From positions 1,594,001-1,658,000 of the forward strand of contig NW_018344106.1 in assembly GCF_002099425.1 (NCBI RefSeq): a DNA stretch of 64,000 nt, in the 5' to 3' direction. Position numbers and translations under genes: made by a program. This DNA is from Phascolarctos cinereus. Lineage: Eukaryota; Chordata; Mammalia; Diprotodontia; Phascolarctidae. The notes beneath the pieces were generated by a model. That model had not been told where the DNA came from. It made no database searches and saw nothing but the letters and a program-made list of their open reading frames with translations. Positions 10,841-23,049 of the stretch are shown here, in pieces. The stretch's first letter is position 1. Each line of letters starts with the position of its first letter.

Positions 10841-11739
10841 TCATTGCAAGAGGGTGAAGCAGACACCACTTGGAAAGGGGTTCAGCCTCCAAAGCATTCA
10901 CATCACAAGAACAGCCTAACTGTGGTCAGCAAGCATTGGTAAACGGGGAAATGGAGAACCTTCTGGGAATGGGTCAGCTGACTAAATCTAGCACTCCCGG
11001 GATGCGTTTTGTAGATGGCGCCTGAGATGAGGCTGCAGCATCTATGCAGCTTCAGCACCTTGCTGGCACTGAGTTCCATTACCTCATTTATCTCCTTTTC
11101 ATGAGTTTTGTGTTACTTCCTGTGGTTTCCAGCTCTGAGAAGCAACAAAGGGGCCATGTATGACTGATTTATGGTCTCCAGAGAACTAAAGATCTCTTCA
11201 GAGGATCTACTTGTCTGTGTGGGGCAGTAACAAGGTGGAAACTAAGCAGGTCCGATCAATCCCAGCAGGAATTTGCCCATAAAGGTAAGAGATTGGCTGG
11301 TTCAATCTGAGAACATTGAGGAGAGGTTAAAGTTAGGGAGAGATGTGGGGTCTCTGCGGCTGCCTCCTCCCCTTAGAAAGCCAGCTCATGGCAGTGAGCA
11401 CGGCGACTGCTGGCAGCCCACAGATTTCTCTGGTGTTCTAGGAGGACCCGGATGTTGATCTTGGGAAGCCAGCGTCATTCCTCCTGTTTCCAGAGGTGGT
11501 ACCAAGTCATAGCTATGCTCCTGTTGCTCTAGGGAGAAAAAAAAATGAAGGTGAAGTACAGCATCCAATCAAACAAGGTGTACGTAAGCCACTTATACAA
11601 GCCACATGTGAGTCCACGCACGCTGTAGACATACAATAAATCCCCACGGAACTGAATTGAGTCAATGGGCTCTGTCCGTTCTGTCTGTGCAGAGGGGTTT
11701 TGTGCTCACGTGGCATCCCACCTGTGCTCTTATCCACAG

Positions 11740-11975
11740 CCTTCTGCCCTGCAGGGCAGCAGAGTACTGAGCTAAGACCTGAGCTGAAATCCCAGCTGCG
11801 TGACCTTGGCCGTGTGGCCTAACCTCTCTGGGCCTCAGCTGCCTCATTTGTAAAGGCAGGAGCTGGCCCGGGTGACCTTCAAAGCTACCTCCCAACTCCA
11901 CGACCCTACAATCCTGCCATTCTCCCATTCCATTCAGTAAAAATAGATTGAGCAGCTACTGCGTGCTAAGGCCTT
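11740..11975 (+). mobile_element. MIR SINE followed by a short L2 antisense tip
   Basis: GTGACCTTGGCCGTGTGGCC, then CCTCAGCTGCCTCATTTGTA match the MIR core. From 11935 the ATTGAGCAGCTACTGCGTGC start of an antisense L2 3' end follows. Confidence 0.6.
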
Positions 11976-12479
11976 CTAGAGGGGGAGATCACGTCGGCAG
12001 CCCTCTGCCTCCATCCAGCACTTACCCTCACACCCTCCACATTGTAATAGGTGACTGATAAACGTTTGCCAACTGCCTGGGGTGGATGCCTCACTCATGA
12101 TCGACAGCAAACAAGCAGCAACGTAGAGACGTGCAGCGGCAGCGTGGGCCAGGCATGCCAAGCTGCTGGCACCTCCCTGATGGAGATGGCGCAGGACCCT
12201 GACCCCAGGAGTCTTGGGAAGAGCCGCCTTCCACCCTGGTGCACACAGGCATCCTCCTGGATGGCCACACGAAGGACGCAGCCTCTACCTGCTCCCGTGG
12301 CTGCTGTGGCTACAGCTACTGAAGACCCAGAGGAGAAAGGCCTCGACACCAAGGTCCTTGGCCCTGTCCGATGGCTCAACATCAGAGAAAGGAAATGACG
12401 GGGAAGAAGAGGCTGCAGCACCTGCTTCGCTGCCGCCCCCTCCGCCCCACCTCCCCTAGCACCATGGGACGTCCATGCC

Positions 12480-12570
12480 ACTTGGGGCTGACACCTTCCC
12501 AGGAGTGCAGGGACTGTCTGCCTTTTGAACAGGGCTTTGCATACAGAAGGCGCTCCATAAATGCTCTGCT
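12480..12570 (+). mobile_element. L2 LINE 3' tail, sense
   Basis: GCAGGGACTGTCTGCCTTTT, then AGAAGGCGCTCCATAAATGC. Confidence 0.6.
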
Positions 12571-12717
12571 TGGGGGTCCCTTCACTCTGTAGCTGATTCT
12601 CAGTCCTGCAGCAGCAGGCTCCCGACCACTGCTTGCTGAAAGGCATTCCACCCTCATTCAGAGTCACTTTGGCCTCTTTAGTCAAAGGAGCTTTGGCTTT
12701 CTAGAATTCCAGATTGC

Positions 12718-12955
12718 ATGTTGTTGTTTTGTCTGAATGGACCCATGAGGGGTTTTCTTGGCAGAGACACTGGAGCAGGCTGCCCTTTCCTTCTCCTGCT
12801 TATTTTACAGATGAGGAAACTGAGGCAGACAGAGCAAAGTGATTTGCCCAGGGTAACCCAGCTAGGAAGTGTCTGAGGCAGGATTTGATCTCAGGAAGAT
12901 GAGTCATCCTGACTTCAGGCGTGGAGCTCTAACCGCTGAGCCACCTAACTGCCCT
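12718..12955 (-). mobile_element. tRNA-RTE SINE, antisense
   Basis: It has the RTE-derived tail (GGGGTTTTCTTGGCAGAGAC), then TTTTACAGATGAGGAAACTG, then the tRNA head ending CTGAGCCACCTAACTGCCC. Confidence 0.85.
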
Positions 12956-13530
12956 AGAATGGGCAGATCGATGCCTCGCTGTGCCCAGCTTCCCACAGCC
13001 CCTCCACTGCGGTCTTCTTTGCTAGTGTCCTCGATGTTGAGTGAAGCTGCAGGGTTGTTTTGAACGGCATTTCTCTTATTATTAGATTCAGAGCAGTCTT
13101 TGGTGTGGCTGTCGAGAGCTCGCACTTCTCTGATCCTTTGACCATGCATGGCCTGTGGCCTGGGTCTTGGTCTTACATATTTGTGTTAGCACAGTGTCTG
13201 GCACCCGGCAGGCATTTAATAAAAGACTGAGTGTCCCCACCCTCTATCTTTTGGATATCAGCGTGATGAGAGATATTATTGATTGATTATTGATACCAGA
13301 TTGATTAAGAGATATTGATAAGAGATTTTAATACAGGCATTTCCCCCCAGTTGTGGGTTTTCTTCTTACCCTAGCTGCCTTGATTTTGTTCACACTTCAT
13401 TTTGTGTCATCCAAATGATTACATTTCTCATTTAGGGTCACCTCTCTCCCATGAATTAAGAATTCTCTCCCCAGCTGTTGCTGTGAAAAGCATCTCTTTC
13501 CATTTTCCTCCAGTTTTTCGTGTAGTCATG
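12956..13530 (-). mobile_element. Ancient L1 fragment, antisense, with an L2 tail inside
   Basis: GGTTGTTTTGAACGGCATTT, then TCTGATCCTTTGACCATGCA and ATGAATTAAGAATTCTCTCC resemble the antisense L1 ORF2 region seen clearly at 2760-2900, though much decayed. 13165-13240 is a sense L2 tail (GCACAGTGTCTGGCACCCGG). Confidence 0.4.
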
Positions 13531-14279
13531 GATCTCTTTGAACTGACTGTGGTGTGCCACACATGGTCTGCCTAGGTTCTGAGAGCAGAAAAGACTGAGA
13601 TCTGATCTGCTTAATTCAGGAGCAGAAGACTGTAACAGGTTCATGGGACGCCTGTCAGGGGCCTGGGCTTCAGCCTCTTGCTCGCCCAGAGCAGGTCCTC
13701 CAGGGTGAGCGAGGCCTAACCTCAAACAGGACTGCATTCCCAGTCCAATGCTGAGCTGTTATTCCAGGCATGACTCAGTGGAAAGAGCCCCACCCACAGA
13801 ATCACCTCCATGCCTGGCAGGACAACAGGTTTTCCTTGGACAGGCCCCAGCTCAGGCCTCGATACAAGGAAAGAGGTTTCCATGTGGTCTGGACTCAGCC
13901 TACAGCACAGCCTTGTAAACAAACCCACAAATTGAGGGCCACCAAAGAGCAACCCTCAGATTCTGGATTTCGGGGGGAGAGGCAGGGTGGGGAGATTGTG
14001 AACGCTGCTCACACCTTGGAGAGAATGACTCAGCCATGACCAGGGAGTTTTATTCAGATGGGAAAGCTTGGCTACAGTAGGATAAATAAGGGTGGCCCCA
14101 GTGTGCCTCTGGGAGAGATGCAGTCCACATCTGGTCTAGGACTGGGCGGCCCAGCTCCGGCAGCCTCAGGGCTCCTGGTGGGCTTTTGTCCCTCCCCAGG
14201 CTGCTGCTGGCCATTTTTTCCCTGGCAGGAGAGGCTCTGCTATCCACAAGCCTGGGAGCTGCCTTTTGCTACCAGCTCT

Positions 14280-14362
14280 TTTTTTTTTTTGTGAGGCAAT
14301 TGGGGTTAAGTGACTTGCTCAGGGTCACACAGCCAGTAAGTATCATGTATCTGAGGCTTGCT
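14280..14362 (-). mobile_element. Short marsupial SINE, antisense, truncated
   Basis: A T11 tail, then GAGGCAATTGGGGTTAAGTG and CAGGGTCACACAGCCAGTAA. The copy stops at about TCTGAGGC, so its tRNA head is missing. Confidence 0.85.
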
Positions 14363-15039
14363 GCCAGCTCTTGCTGAGGTCGAGTCCTTGTCTTGGGTGA
14401 GTGGACTCCTCCTGAACTACAAAAGCTCTCACACACCTGGTTACTGTTTCCGGTCTTTCCTCCTCCCCTCCCACCCCTCACTTCCCAGAGAGCAGGGGCC
14501 AGGCCGTTCCAGCTTGCCTGGCCACATGCCTGGCCCTTTTCTAAGGTACTGTGTTAAAGCCCTTTGGAGATCTGCATCCACGCCTGCACCAGGTTCTTGC
14601 AGGCTCATCCTGTTTGCCCAAGGCTAGGAGAGAGCCTCTCTCTGCTTGAGATGGGCATTTTGGCATTTCAAACACAGAAGGCCCACGTGGCTCTCAGCTA
14701 GGAGACCAATTGTTAGGGGGACCCAAGGTGTCATCAGATGCTCAGGCTTGCTGTCAAAAATGGAAGTGAGGAGCTGGGGTTCTGCTGAGAATCTGTGCTG
14801 TACAGGGAAGTCACAGCAGGCGCATGCAGAGTACTGCCCGTAGGTGAAAGAGTGGGCAGCAACACAGATGGCTTCTCGCCCAGGAACTTCCCTTAGCTAG
14901 GCTGGCGCCCTCTTCCCACTGGGGAGTTTCCTCTGGGCTCTCTTCTGGGGGTGGGCTCAGGAGAGCGGTCCTTAATTTCCCTCCTGCCTGGGCCTCTGAA
15001 TCTCTGACTTAGCCACCTCCCCTCATTATTCAGCTTCTT

Positions 15040-15115
15040 TGTATGGGTGGCCTTGTGAGCCCCTTGAGGGCAGGGGATTGTAGCCCAGCGCCTGGAACAC
15101 AGGGAAGGCCTGAAA
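15040..15115 (+). mobile_element. L2 LINE 3' tail, sense
   Basis: GTGAGCCCCTTGAGGGCAGG, then GCGCCTGGAACACAGGGAAG. Confidence 0.55.
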
Positions 15116-15124
15116 AAAGGCTCC

Positions 15125-17100
15125 TTGCATTCAAGTCAGATCTAAACAACTGTAAAATACTAATTACTCATGGGTAGGCTGAGCCAATATAAAATGACAA
15201 TTGTATCTAAATTAATTTACTTATTCAGTGCCACATCAATCAAAGTACCAAAATTATTTTCTAGAGCTAGAAAAAATAATGACAAAATTCATCTGGGAGA
15301 AGAAAAGGTAAAAAATATCAAGGAATTAATGAAAAAAATGTGAAGGAAAGTGGCCTCGCTGTACCAGACAATAGTAAAACAGTAATTATCAAAACAATCT
15401 GCAAAGAAATAGAAGTAGTACATCAGTGGAATAGATTAGGTACACAATACACCGCTATAAATGCCCCACACTTATCTAGTGTTTGATAAACCCAAAGACC
15501 CCAGCTTCTGGTAAAAGAACTCACTATTTGACAAAAATTGCTAGGAGAACTGGAAAGCAGTTAGGCAGAAACTAAGCATAGACCAACGTCTTACACCATA
15601 TACCAAAATAAGGTCAAAATGGGTATATGATTTAGACATGAGCAAATTAGGGGAGCATGGAAATTTTTATCTATCAAATCTATGGATAAAGGAAGAATTT
15701 ATGACCAAACAAGAGATAGAAAGCATTACAGGATGCAAAATGGACAATTTTGCTTATACCAAATCAAAAGGTTTCTTTCTGTACAAACAAAACCCAAAGC
15801 AACCAAGATTAGAAGGAAAGCAGAAAATGGGAAAAAAAAAATTTTACAGCAAGTTTTTCTGATAAAAGCTTCATTTCTCAAATATATAGAGAAATGAGTC
15901 AAATTTATAAGAATACAAGTCATTCCCCAATTGACAAATAGTCAAAGGATATGAACAGGCAGTTTTCAGAAGAAATCAAAGCTATCAACAATCACATAAA
16001 AATGCTCTAAATCACTACTGATTAGAGAAACAAATATTAAAACAACCTAGAGGTACCACCTCACTTCTATAAGATTGGATAACATGTCAGAAAAAGGAAA
16101 TGACAAACGCTGATGGGGACATGGAAAAACAGGGACACTAATCCACTGTTAGTGGAGTTATGAACTGATCCTGCCTTTCTGGAGAGCAACTTGGAACCAT
16201 GCCCAAAGAGCTATAAAACTATGCATAATCTTTGATCCAGCAATACCACTACTGGGTCTGTATACCAAAGAGATCAAAGAAAAAGGACAAAGATCAACGT
16301 ATACAAAAATATTAATAGCACCTCTTTTTGTGGTGGCAAAAAAAGGGAAATTGAGGGGATGCCCACCAGTTGCGGAATGGCTGAACAAGTAGTATATGCA
16401 TGTAATGGAATACTATTTTGCTATAAGCAATGATGAGCAGGATGCTTTTAGAAAAACCTGGAAAGACTTAAATGAACTGATGCAAAGTAAAGTGAGCAGA
16501 ACCAGGAGAACATTGTTCACAGTAACAATAATATCTGCATGACGATCAACTGTGAAAGACTTAGCTGTTTTGGGCAATACAAATGATTGAAGAAATTCTG
16601 AAAAATCATGAAAAACACTGACTACCTCTAGAGAAAGAACTGACAAAGTCTGAATGCAAATCAAAGGATACTTTTTTTGTGTTGGAAATAGTATTTTATT
16701 TTTTTCCAATTACCTGTAAAGATAGTTTTCAGCATCAATTTTTTTTATAAGATTTTGAGTTCCAGATTTTTCTCCTTCCCTCTCTTCCTGCCCCCCTCCC
16801 TAAGATGGCAAGCAATCTGATACAGGTTAAACGAAAGAATTCTTTTTAAACTTACTTTATTTTTCTTGTTCTTACCATTTAGTTTGTGTTTTCTTTCACA
16901 ACTTGGCTAACATGGAAATATGTTTTGCATGACTTCACGTGTCTAATCTATATCAAATTGTTTGCCTTCTCAAGGAGAGGGGAGGGAAGGGAGAGAGGGA
17001 GAGAATTTTGGAATTCTGAAAATTTTAAAAAACAAATGTTAACAAAATTTTACAGGTAGCTGAGAAATATTTTGTGAAATAAATAAAAATATATTGGGGG
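15125..17100 (+). mobile_element. L1 LINE, 5'-truncated
   Basis: It starts with TCAAGTCAGATCTAAACAAC, the same ORF2 position as about 7650 in the other L1, and runs through the 3' UTR to the A-rich end AAATAAATAAAAATATATTG. ORF2 pieces such as LYTKQNPKQPRLEGKQKMGK-like sequence are visible but broken. It is more decayed than the 7413-9457 copy and carries an antisense L1 fragment at 16690-16836. Confidence 0.88.
16690..16836 (-). mobile_element. L1 3'-terminal fragment inserted antisense in the L1
   Basis: TATTTTATTTTTTTCCAATT, then GATTTTGAGTTCCAGATTTT and GCAAGCAATCTGATACAGGT are the reverse complement of the L1 3' end, the same order as 1738-1830. The host L1 3' UTR continues on both sides. 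Confidence 0.75.
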
Positions 17101-17689
17101 AAAAAAGAAAAAGCTTCCTTGCCTTGTCTTGCCCCAGCCTGTAATTGGACAACGAGTGAGGCTCGAAGGTACGTGCCACCTGCTTGGCCACCTCTGCCAT
17201 GCTCAGACCTCAGCACCCCATTTCCCAACTTGATGAAGTCACTGTGATTCCAAGTGGGCCCCCAAGCTTGAAGTTCACTCCCTTCACTACTCCTCTCCTC
17301 CCTTCCCCTTCCTCCTGTCTCCTCCCCTCCTTTCTCTTCCCCTGTCACTTAATGTTTATCGACTGACTGACTAGGTAGGTGACCAAACGTTGTTCCTGAG
17401 TGGATTTGGAGGTGACCTGGTAAGTTAGTGGTGGAGGTCCTGGATCCACCCAGTGGAATTAACATGTAGCAAGGGGAGTTTTGTCACAGAAAATGACCAC
17501 CAACAGGAGGATGGGTCCAAACTCTGGCCAAGATTGATAGAAGACATGGATCAGGAACTGACTGGGCAGAGAGCAAGTGAAATGTGAAATGCCCACTTGA
17601 TAGGTATCCTCACACACTGCTCAGAGCCAAAAGAGAGCGTCTGGTTTGAGGAACAGCTGGGAGGCCTGGGACATTGCATTGAAGTGTAT

Positions 17690-17880
17690 GTGTCAGAGTA
17701 AGGGGACCAGAAGGATTAAGGGGACCAAGTTGTGAAGGGCCTTGAATGCCAAACAGAGCATTTTGTATTTAATCCTGGAGGTGATAGGGAGCCCCTGGAG
17801 TTTATCGAGTAGAGGAGCCACATGGTTAGACCTGTGTTTTAGGAAAATCACATTAGTGGCTAAATGGAGGGTGGCAGACC
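17690..17880 (-). mobile_element. L2 LINE fragment, antisense
   Basis: GTTGTGAAGGGCCTTGAATG, then CAAACAGAGCATTTTGTATT, ATAGGGAGCCCCTGGAGTTT and TTTTAGGAAAATCACATTAG, in the antisense L2 order. Confidence 0.85.
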
Positions 17881-19494
17881 TCCCAACCCCCTACCCCAGT
17901 CATCCAGGATTGGGGTGAAATACAACAGAAGACACAGAAAGCAGCCAGGGCTTCATGGGGAAGAGAATTCAGCCCACCCCCTTGGACCCTCACAGGAAGT
18001 CCAGGGAGTCCAAACAAGGGAGTCCGGGACACATCCCTGTCAGTAGCCAGGGGGCCCCAGAGCTTGCCACAACATGCCAGATCCCCTCCAGGCAAGCCTC
18101 CACAGACCAGTGTGACCCAAGAGTGACAGGAAGGTCTGCTATGCACATGCCCTGTTCTTCACTGCCCTGGTAAGCAAGTGTGAAAGGGGATCAGAACGGA
18201 TCTAGGTTTACAGGGTGCCTGAGCTGAGCCTTGAAAGGAGTATCAACATTTTGGAGACACCCTGTTTTCCAGAGCTAAGTCTTGGCAAGCAGGCTGTGCC
18301 CTGAGTTTGGCATAACAATAATCCTTTGCACCCTGGAATGATCTCACCCTCTGGCAAAGTGTATTGTTTGGACCAGCACCAGGTGTTCACTAAGGAACTG
18401 AGCTCCCCTTATTTCCCAGGCCATCCATCACATGTTGACAATCCCTGTTCCTTGTCACTGACAGGTCTGGCACTCTTGTTCCCATCACAGAACTCTGGTT
18501 CTGTGCCCTGCAGAGTGGCCATGACCCCCAGGACTTGAGACAATGACTGTTCCCACAGGACCCAAGAATACCTGTGTTGTCCCAAGAAATGCTAACCATA
18601 GGAACTCTCTAGAGACCTAAGAAGGATTGTGCTGTGGGCCAGCCCCTTTCATGTACTAAGTGTCCCCAGACTCAGCAGCCTGAAGCCCTCCTTCTTGGGT
18701 GGGGGGGGCATCCTTTTCCTCACTCTGAAATTAATTAAACTTGTTTGTGTCCTGACTCTCCTGTTTCTAGATTGCTCTGTTTCAGTTCTGGCTACCCATA
18801 GGTTAGAGGCAGGCTCTGTCCAGTTGACCAGAGTTAAGGCTCAGGCAGTTGGAGGTAATTTGGGCCAGCCCGTGCAGAGCCCCACGGAAGCCTGTTGTCA
18901 GGAAAACTTCCTAACTTCGAGTTGCCGGGGAGTGGAATGGGCTGCCTGGGGAGGGGAACAGCTCCCTGCCCCTGGCCAGGTCCCAGCAGATGTTGCATGC
19001 CCAGTTGTTGGGAGTTTCTTATTCAGGGGCTCCCACCAGCTCTGAGGTCCTGGGGCCCAGGGGCCCCGGTTCCAGGCCTATTTCCACTGCCATTGTTTCT
19101 GGCTTGGTTGAAGTGGAGAACCATGACTTTGGTCTCCAAATTCTATTCCTTCACAAGATTCAGGATTCTCTTCCCTGAGTCATCCCCCCACTGGTTTGGA
19201 TCCCAGTGCCTATATGCCTTAGGGGACCGTCGTCTAGAGTTGTGATTGGCTTTAAAAGACCCTTATCCTCCGGGGCCCACCCCTGGCTGGACCTGGAGCC
19301 TTCCTGCACTGAGCTAGGCTGGTCCTCCAATGGCAGACACTCTAGATGCCTGGAAGGCACATGGTAGATCACTTGGCTTGACCCTAGAGTCCAAGGGCAG
19401 TCCAGGAAGAGGATCTTTAGACCTTGAGAGCCTGGACCTCCAGAGAGATATTTCATCCCACCAGATGCCCCACCCAGGAGATGAACTTCATCTA

Positions 19495-19600
19495 TGAGTC
19501 CCCCCACCCCCAACCTAACACAGTGCTTGGCACACAATAGGTGATTAATAAGTTTCAATGACTGACTTTAATGACATAGGTGCTCAATCAATATTTGTGG
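19495..19600 (+). mobile_element. L2 LINE 3' tail, sense
   Basis: CACAGTGCTTGGCACACAAT, then AGGTGATTAATAAG. Confidence 0.55.
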
Positions 19601-19704
19601 AATTGAGCTGAATCTAGGCCAAGGTCCACTCTCCCCACCCTTCCCATGAACATTTTATAAATGAGAAGAGTGAGACCTTACAGAATGAAAGGCACTTGTC
19701 CTCA

Positions 19705-20300
19705 ATTGATAAAGAAGCATTTATTAAGTGCCTGCTGTGTGCATCACCAGCAAAGACACGGATGAAACTGTCTCTGCCTTCAGACAGCTTCCTTCTGCTG
19801 TTGGAAACCACGTAGGCACCTAAATGAGGACAAGGTTAAGGTTTTTTGGGAGGGACCAGCAGCTGGGGGAGCAGGCAGGCGAGGCCATAATATAGGAAGT
19901 GGTCCTTCAGCTGAGCTTTGAAGCAAGCTGGGGATGTTAAGAGCTGGAGGCGCAAAGCAAATGCATTCCTGGGGCAGCTAGGTGGCACAGTGGATAGAGC
20001 TCCAGCCTTGGAGTCAGGAGGACCTGAGTTCAAATAAGACCTCAGACACTTGACACTTACTAGCTGTGTGACCCTGGGCAAGTCACTTAACCCTGACTGC
20101 CAAAGCAAAAATAAATAAATGAAAACTAAAAGACAATGCATTCCTGACACGCAGCACACCCTTTTCAAAGGTACAGAGACAGGAATGGAGGGTACAGGTA
20201 GGTATAGCATGAGCACTGAGGAGTGAGAGCCACAGAGCATGGCCCTACTTCTCCTCCTGACTCTATAGGTACCCCTGATGGATTGGGGGAGGGGAGGTAT
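19705..20300 (-). mobile_element. L2 LINE 3' region, antisense, split by a SINE
   Basis: AAGCATTTATTAAGTGCCTG, then CTGAGCTTTGAAGCAAGCTG and, after the SINE at 19972-20134, the L2 continues with CACAGAGCATGG-like sequence. The right boundary is approximate. Confidence 0.65.
19972..20134 (+). mobile_element. Short tRNA-derived marsupial SINE inside an L2
   Basis: GGGCAGCTAGGTGGCACAGT, then GAGTTCAAATAAGACC and TGACCCTGGGCAAGTCACTT with an (AAAT)n-like tail. AATGCATTCCTG is present on both sides (19960-19971 and 20135-20146). Confidence 0.93.
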
Positions 20301-20439
20301 CTTTTCTAGTGCTAAATAGTTCATAAGCCCCCACCAACGTGGTCCCCCCCAGATTATCACTTGATATTATTTCATCTGCCAGACTTAATTAACCTTGAGA
20401 AAGGAGAATGCACTAAAGTGGGACAGAAAAACCCAGGCC

Positions 20440-20780
20440 AATAAGCATTTATTTATTTAGCATCTACTAAATGGCAGGCACTGTGCTAAGCACTGGAGAT
20501 ACAGACAATTATTAAAGACAGCCCCTGCCCTCAAGGAGCTTACAATCTAATGGGAAGGAAGACAGAAAGCACACAGAAGGAGTCAGGAAATGGAGTGGGG
20601 AATACAAGATGGGGGTACCCACCACAGGGTCTTCTTGTTCTGTGGAGCTGAAAAAACAACCAGGCAGGGCAGAGATGAAGAGCTGCGAGAGGAAGAGCAG
20701 CTGGTTGAAAACATCCCTTCTCCCACATCTGTGAGCCACTCAACCTGCCAGCCTACCCAGAGCACAGAGGCCATGTGAGG
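20440..20780 (-). mobile_element. L2 LINE 3' region, antisense
   Basis: AAATGGCAGGCACTGTGCTA, then GCACTGGAGATACAGACAAT and CCTCAAGGAGCTTACAATCT. It is clear to about 20570 and plausible beyond. Confidence 0.75.
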
Positions 20781-20984
20781 CCAGGGGGTGAGTCCTTTCC
20801 CCTCCTTGGGTTCAGTGCAGCTTTCCGGGGTCTCTCTGTGGAGCCGGATCTGTGTCCAGTCTGGCTCTGGTGCCCGAAGCCACCAGCTGTTCCAGGGATG
20901 TGGCCAGAATGCTGAGGGGAAGAGGAGGAGTCCTCCAGGTCACTGAGTTCTAGCCATCCAGTTCCCCTGTCTCTGCTGACCCCC

Positions 20985-22372
20985 AGTCTCGCATCTTCAG
21001 CTGCCTACTGGACATTTGGAAAACGATGTCCTGTAGATATCCTGGGATATTTGCCCTCCCCTCTCTTGTATTCTCCAAGTCTCCCTCTCGTGGTTTATTT
21101 CCTACCACCTACACATGCCCACAGCTCTCCTATTCTGAATAAATGCCCCTTATCTTTCTTCTGTCCTTTGTGGCTAAACTCCTCAAAAAGGCCACCTACC
21201 ATAGGAGCCCCCACTTTCTCTCTTCTTAGCCCCTCCCAGTCCAGCTTCTAACTTCATCATTTCACTGAGACTGCTCTCCGCAGAGCTCCTCATGATCTCC
21301 TAATCACCAGATGCAATCGTCTCTGCTCCATCCTCCATTTCCCTGACCCTGCCTCAAGCCTTTGTCGCTGCTGCTCCTTCCTCCTTTTTGACAATCTCTA
21401 CTCTCTAGGCTTTCAGGACTCCCGGTCCTCCACCCCCCTCTCAGATCACTCATTCTCCATCTCCTTGGCTGGATCCTCCTCCAGGTCACAGCCTCTAACT
21501 GTGGACATCCCACAGGGTTCTGTCCTGGCCCTCTGCTCTTCTCCCTCTATACCCTTTGCTTGGCAATTTCATCAGCTCCCACAAATTTAATTACTGTCTC
21601 TATGCTGATGCTCCAGTCTCTCTGCTGACCCTCTGATCTCTCACTTCCAACCACCTTTCAGACATTTCAAACTGGATGTCCAGTAGACATTAAACTTCAC
21701 AGGTCCAAATCAATCATTATTTCCCCCTCTAAGCCCTCCTTCCCTCCCACATACCCTATTACTACTTCCCCCAGCCCCCCAGGTTCACAACCTGAGTCAT
21801 CCTTGACACTTCACCACCTCCCCCCCCAACCCCCCATATCCAATATGGTGCCAAGGCCTGTTGATTTTCCCTTTGCAACATCTCACCATAGGACACCTTC
21901 TCTCCTCTGACGCTGCCCCTACCCTGGGGCAGACCCTCACTGACTCAGGTGTGGACTACTCAGCAGCTGCTGCGGGTGGGGGCCCCAAGCCAGTTCATCC
22001 TCCATTTTCCGAAATCGTGGGTATGGCCATTTCACACACCCCCAACCCCCACCCAGGGGGTAAGCTCCAGGGGCTCCCTATGACCTTCAGGAGCAAAGCC
22101 CTTCCTAGGCTGGCCCCCTCCCACCCCTCAGTCTCCAGGCATCCCCTCTGACCACTGACCTCCTCCCAATAACACCCTCCTCGGGAGGCTTCCCAACCCC
22201 TCGGGTTCCAGGGCCTTCCCGCTGCTGATTTCCCCTTATTGTCTATTACCCCACTAGAGTGTGAGCTCCCTGAGGGCAGGGCCTGCCCTTTGCCTCTCTG
22301 GGCGTCTCCCGCGCTTCGCCAGGTTCCCGGCACAAAGTGCTCGCTCAGTGAACGTTTACCTATGGACTGATG
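20985..22372 (+). mobile_element. Long L2 LINE copy (RT domain to 3' end) ending at the UBE2G1 CpG island
   Basis: Plus-strand sequence follows L2 for about 1.4 kb. The RT-motif segment near 21505 translates as DIPQGSVLA, where L2/CR1 enzymes have VPQGSVLG. It continues through TATGGTGCCAAGGCCTGTTG to the 3' end (TGTGAGCTCCCTGAGGGCAG, then CGGCACAAAGTGCTCGCTCA). Frameshifts and stops make it inactive. Its last 100 bases are unusually CpG-rich. Confidence 0.82.
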
Positions 22373-22745
22373 GACCTCCTCATCTTTCCCCGCCTCTCGC
22401 TCCCGTTACTAAGGAGCATCCCTTGGTCCTGCCTCAGAAGTGCAGGAGTGGAAGGGAAGGCCCCCCGATCGCGCCCCCAGCATCCCCTCTGGACAGGGCC
22501 AGGCCAAGGGGCAGGATGCCAGTCCCAGCCTGAGGCCGGGCCAGGGACGATGCATGCCCGGGCTAGGCAGGGATCCGAGCTCCCGCCCCTCTGCTGCACT
22601 GCTCTGACCTTGCCACCATGGAGGATCAGAGGAGCAGCCGCCGGGGAGACCTTCTCAAGAGGGCGACAGCAGCAGAGACTGCGGCTGTGCACGGAGGAGG
22701 GGCCGGGGAGAGGTGCGCCTCCGAGCGGCTACGGCCAGGGCCCAG

Positions 22746-22781
22746 TGCGCTTGCGCCGAACCGCTCGAGTGCGCCTGCGCC
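22746..22781. promoter_or_regulatory. Duplicated NRF1-like sites in the UBE2G1 promoter
   Basis: TGCGCTTGCGCC at 22746-22757 and TGCGCCTGCGCC at 22770-22781 each resemble the NRF1 consensus YGCGCAYGCGCR, with the central A replaced. They lie in a 24-base unit repeated in tandem (about 22745-22768 and 22769-22792). NRF1 binding is inferred from motif similarity only. Confidence 0.45.
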
Positions 22782-23049
22782 GAGCGGCCCTGCGCGCAGT
22801 GAGCCTGTGGCGAGGGACAGAGAAGGAGCCGCCGAGGCCGAGTGTGGGCCGGAGCCGGAGACGAGGCGGAGCGGGAGCCGGAGCCCGGGCCGGAGCCGGA
22901 GGCGATTCGAGAGAGGCGGCGGAGCAAGCCCCGGGCGGAGCGCAGCGCGAGAAAGGGAGAAGAAGAGCGGCTGCGAGGGTGACCCGGGCGAGGCCGGCGG
23001 CCTGCCAGCCTGTCGGTCCGCCCCGGCCCCGGCCCCGGGCCCTCGGTCC

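Larger units (their letters stand above)
1..22372. other. Intergenic region upstream of UBE2G1, repeat-rich
   Basis: No coding exon is recognisable. Repeats are listed individually. Parts without a recognised element are 266-1468, 2950-3610, 10180-10730, 10840-11735, 11980-12475, 13540-14275, 14365-15035, 17105-17685 and 17885-19490. Open frames in these parts are short and lack codon bias or known motifs. A weak MIR-like stretch occurs near 1050-1180. Confidence 0.7.
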
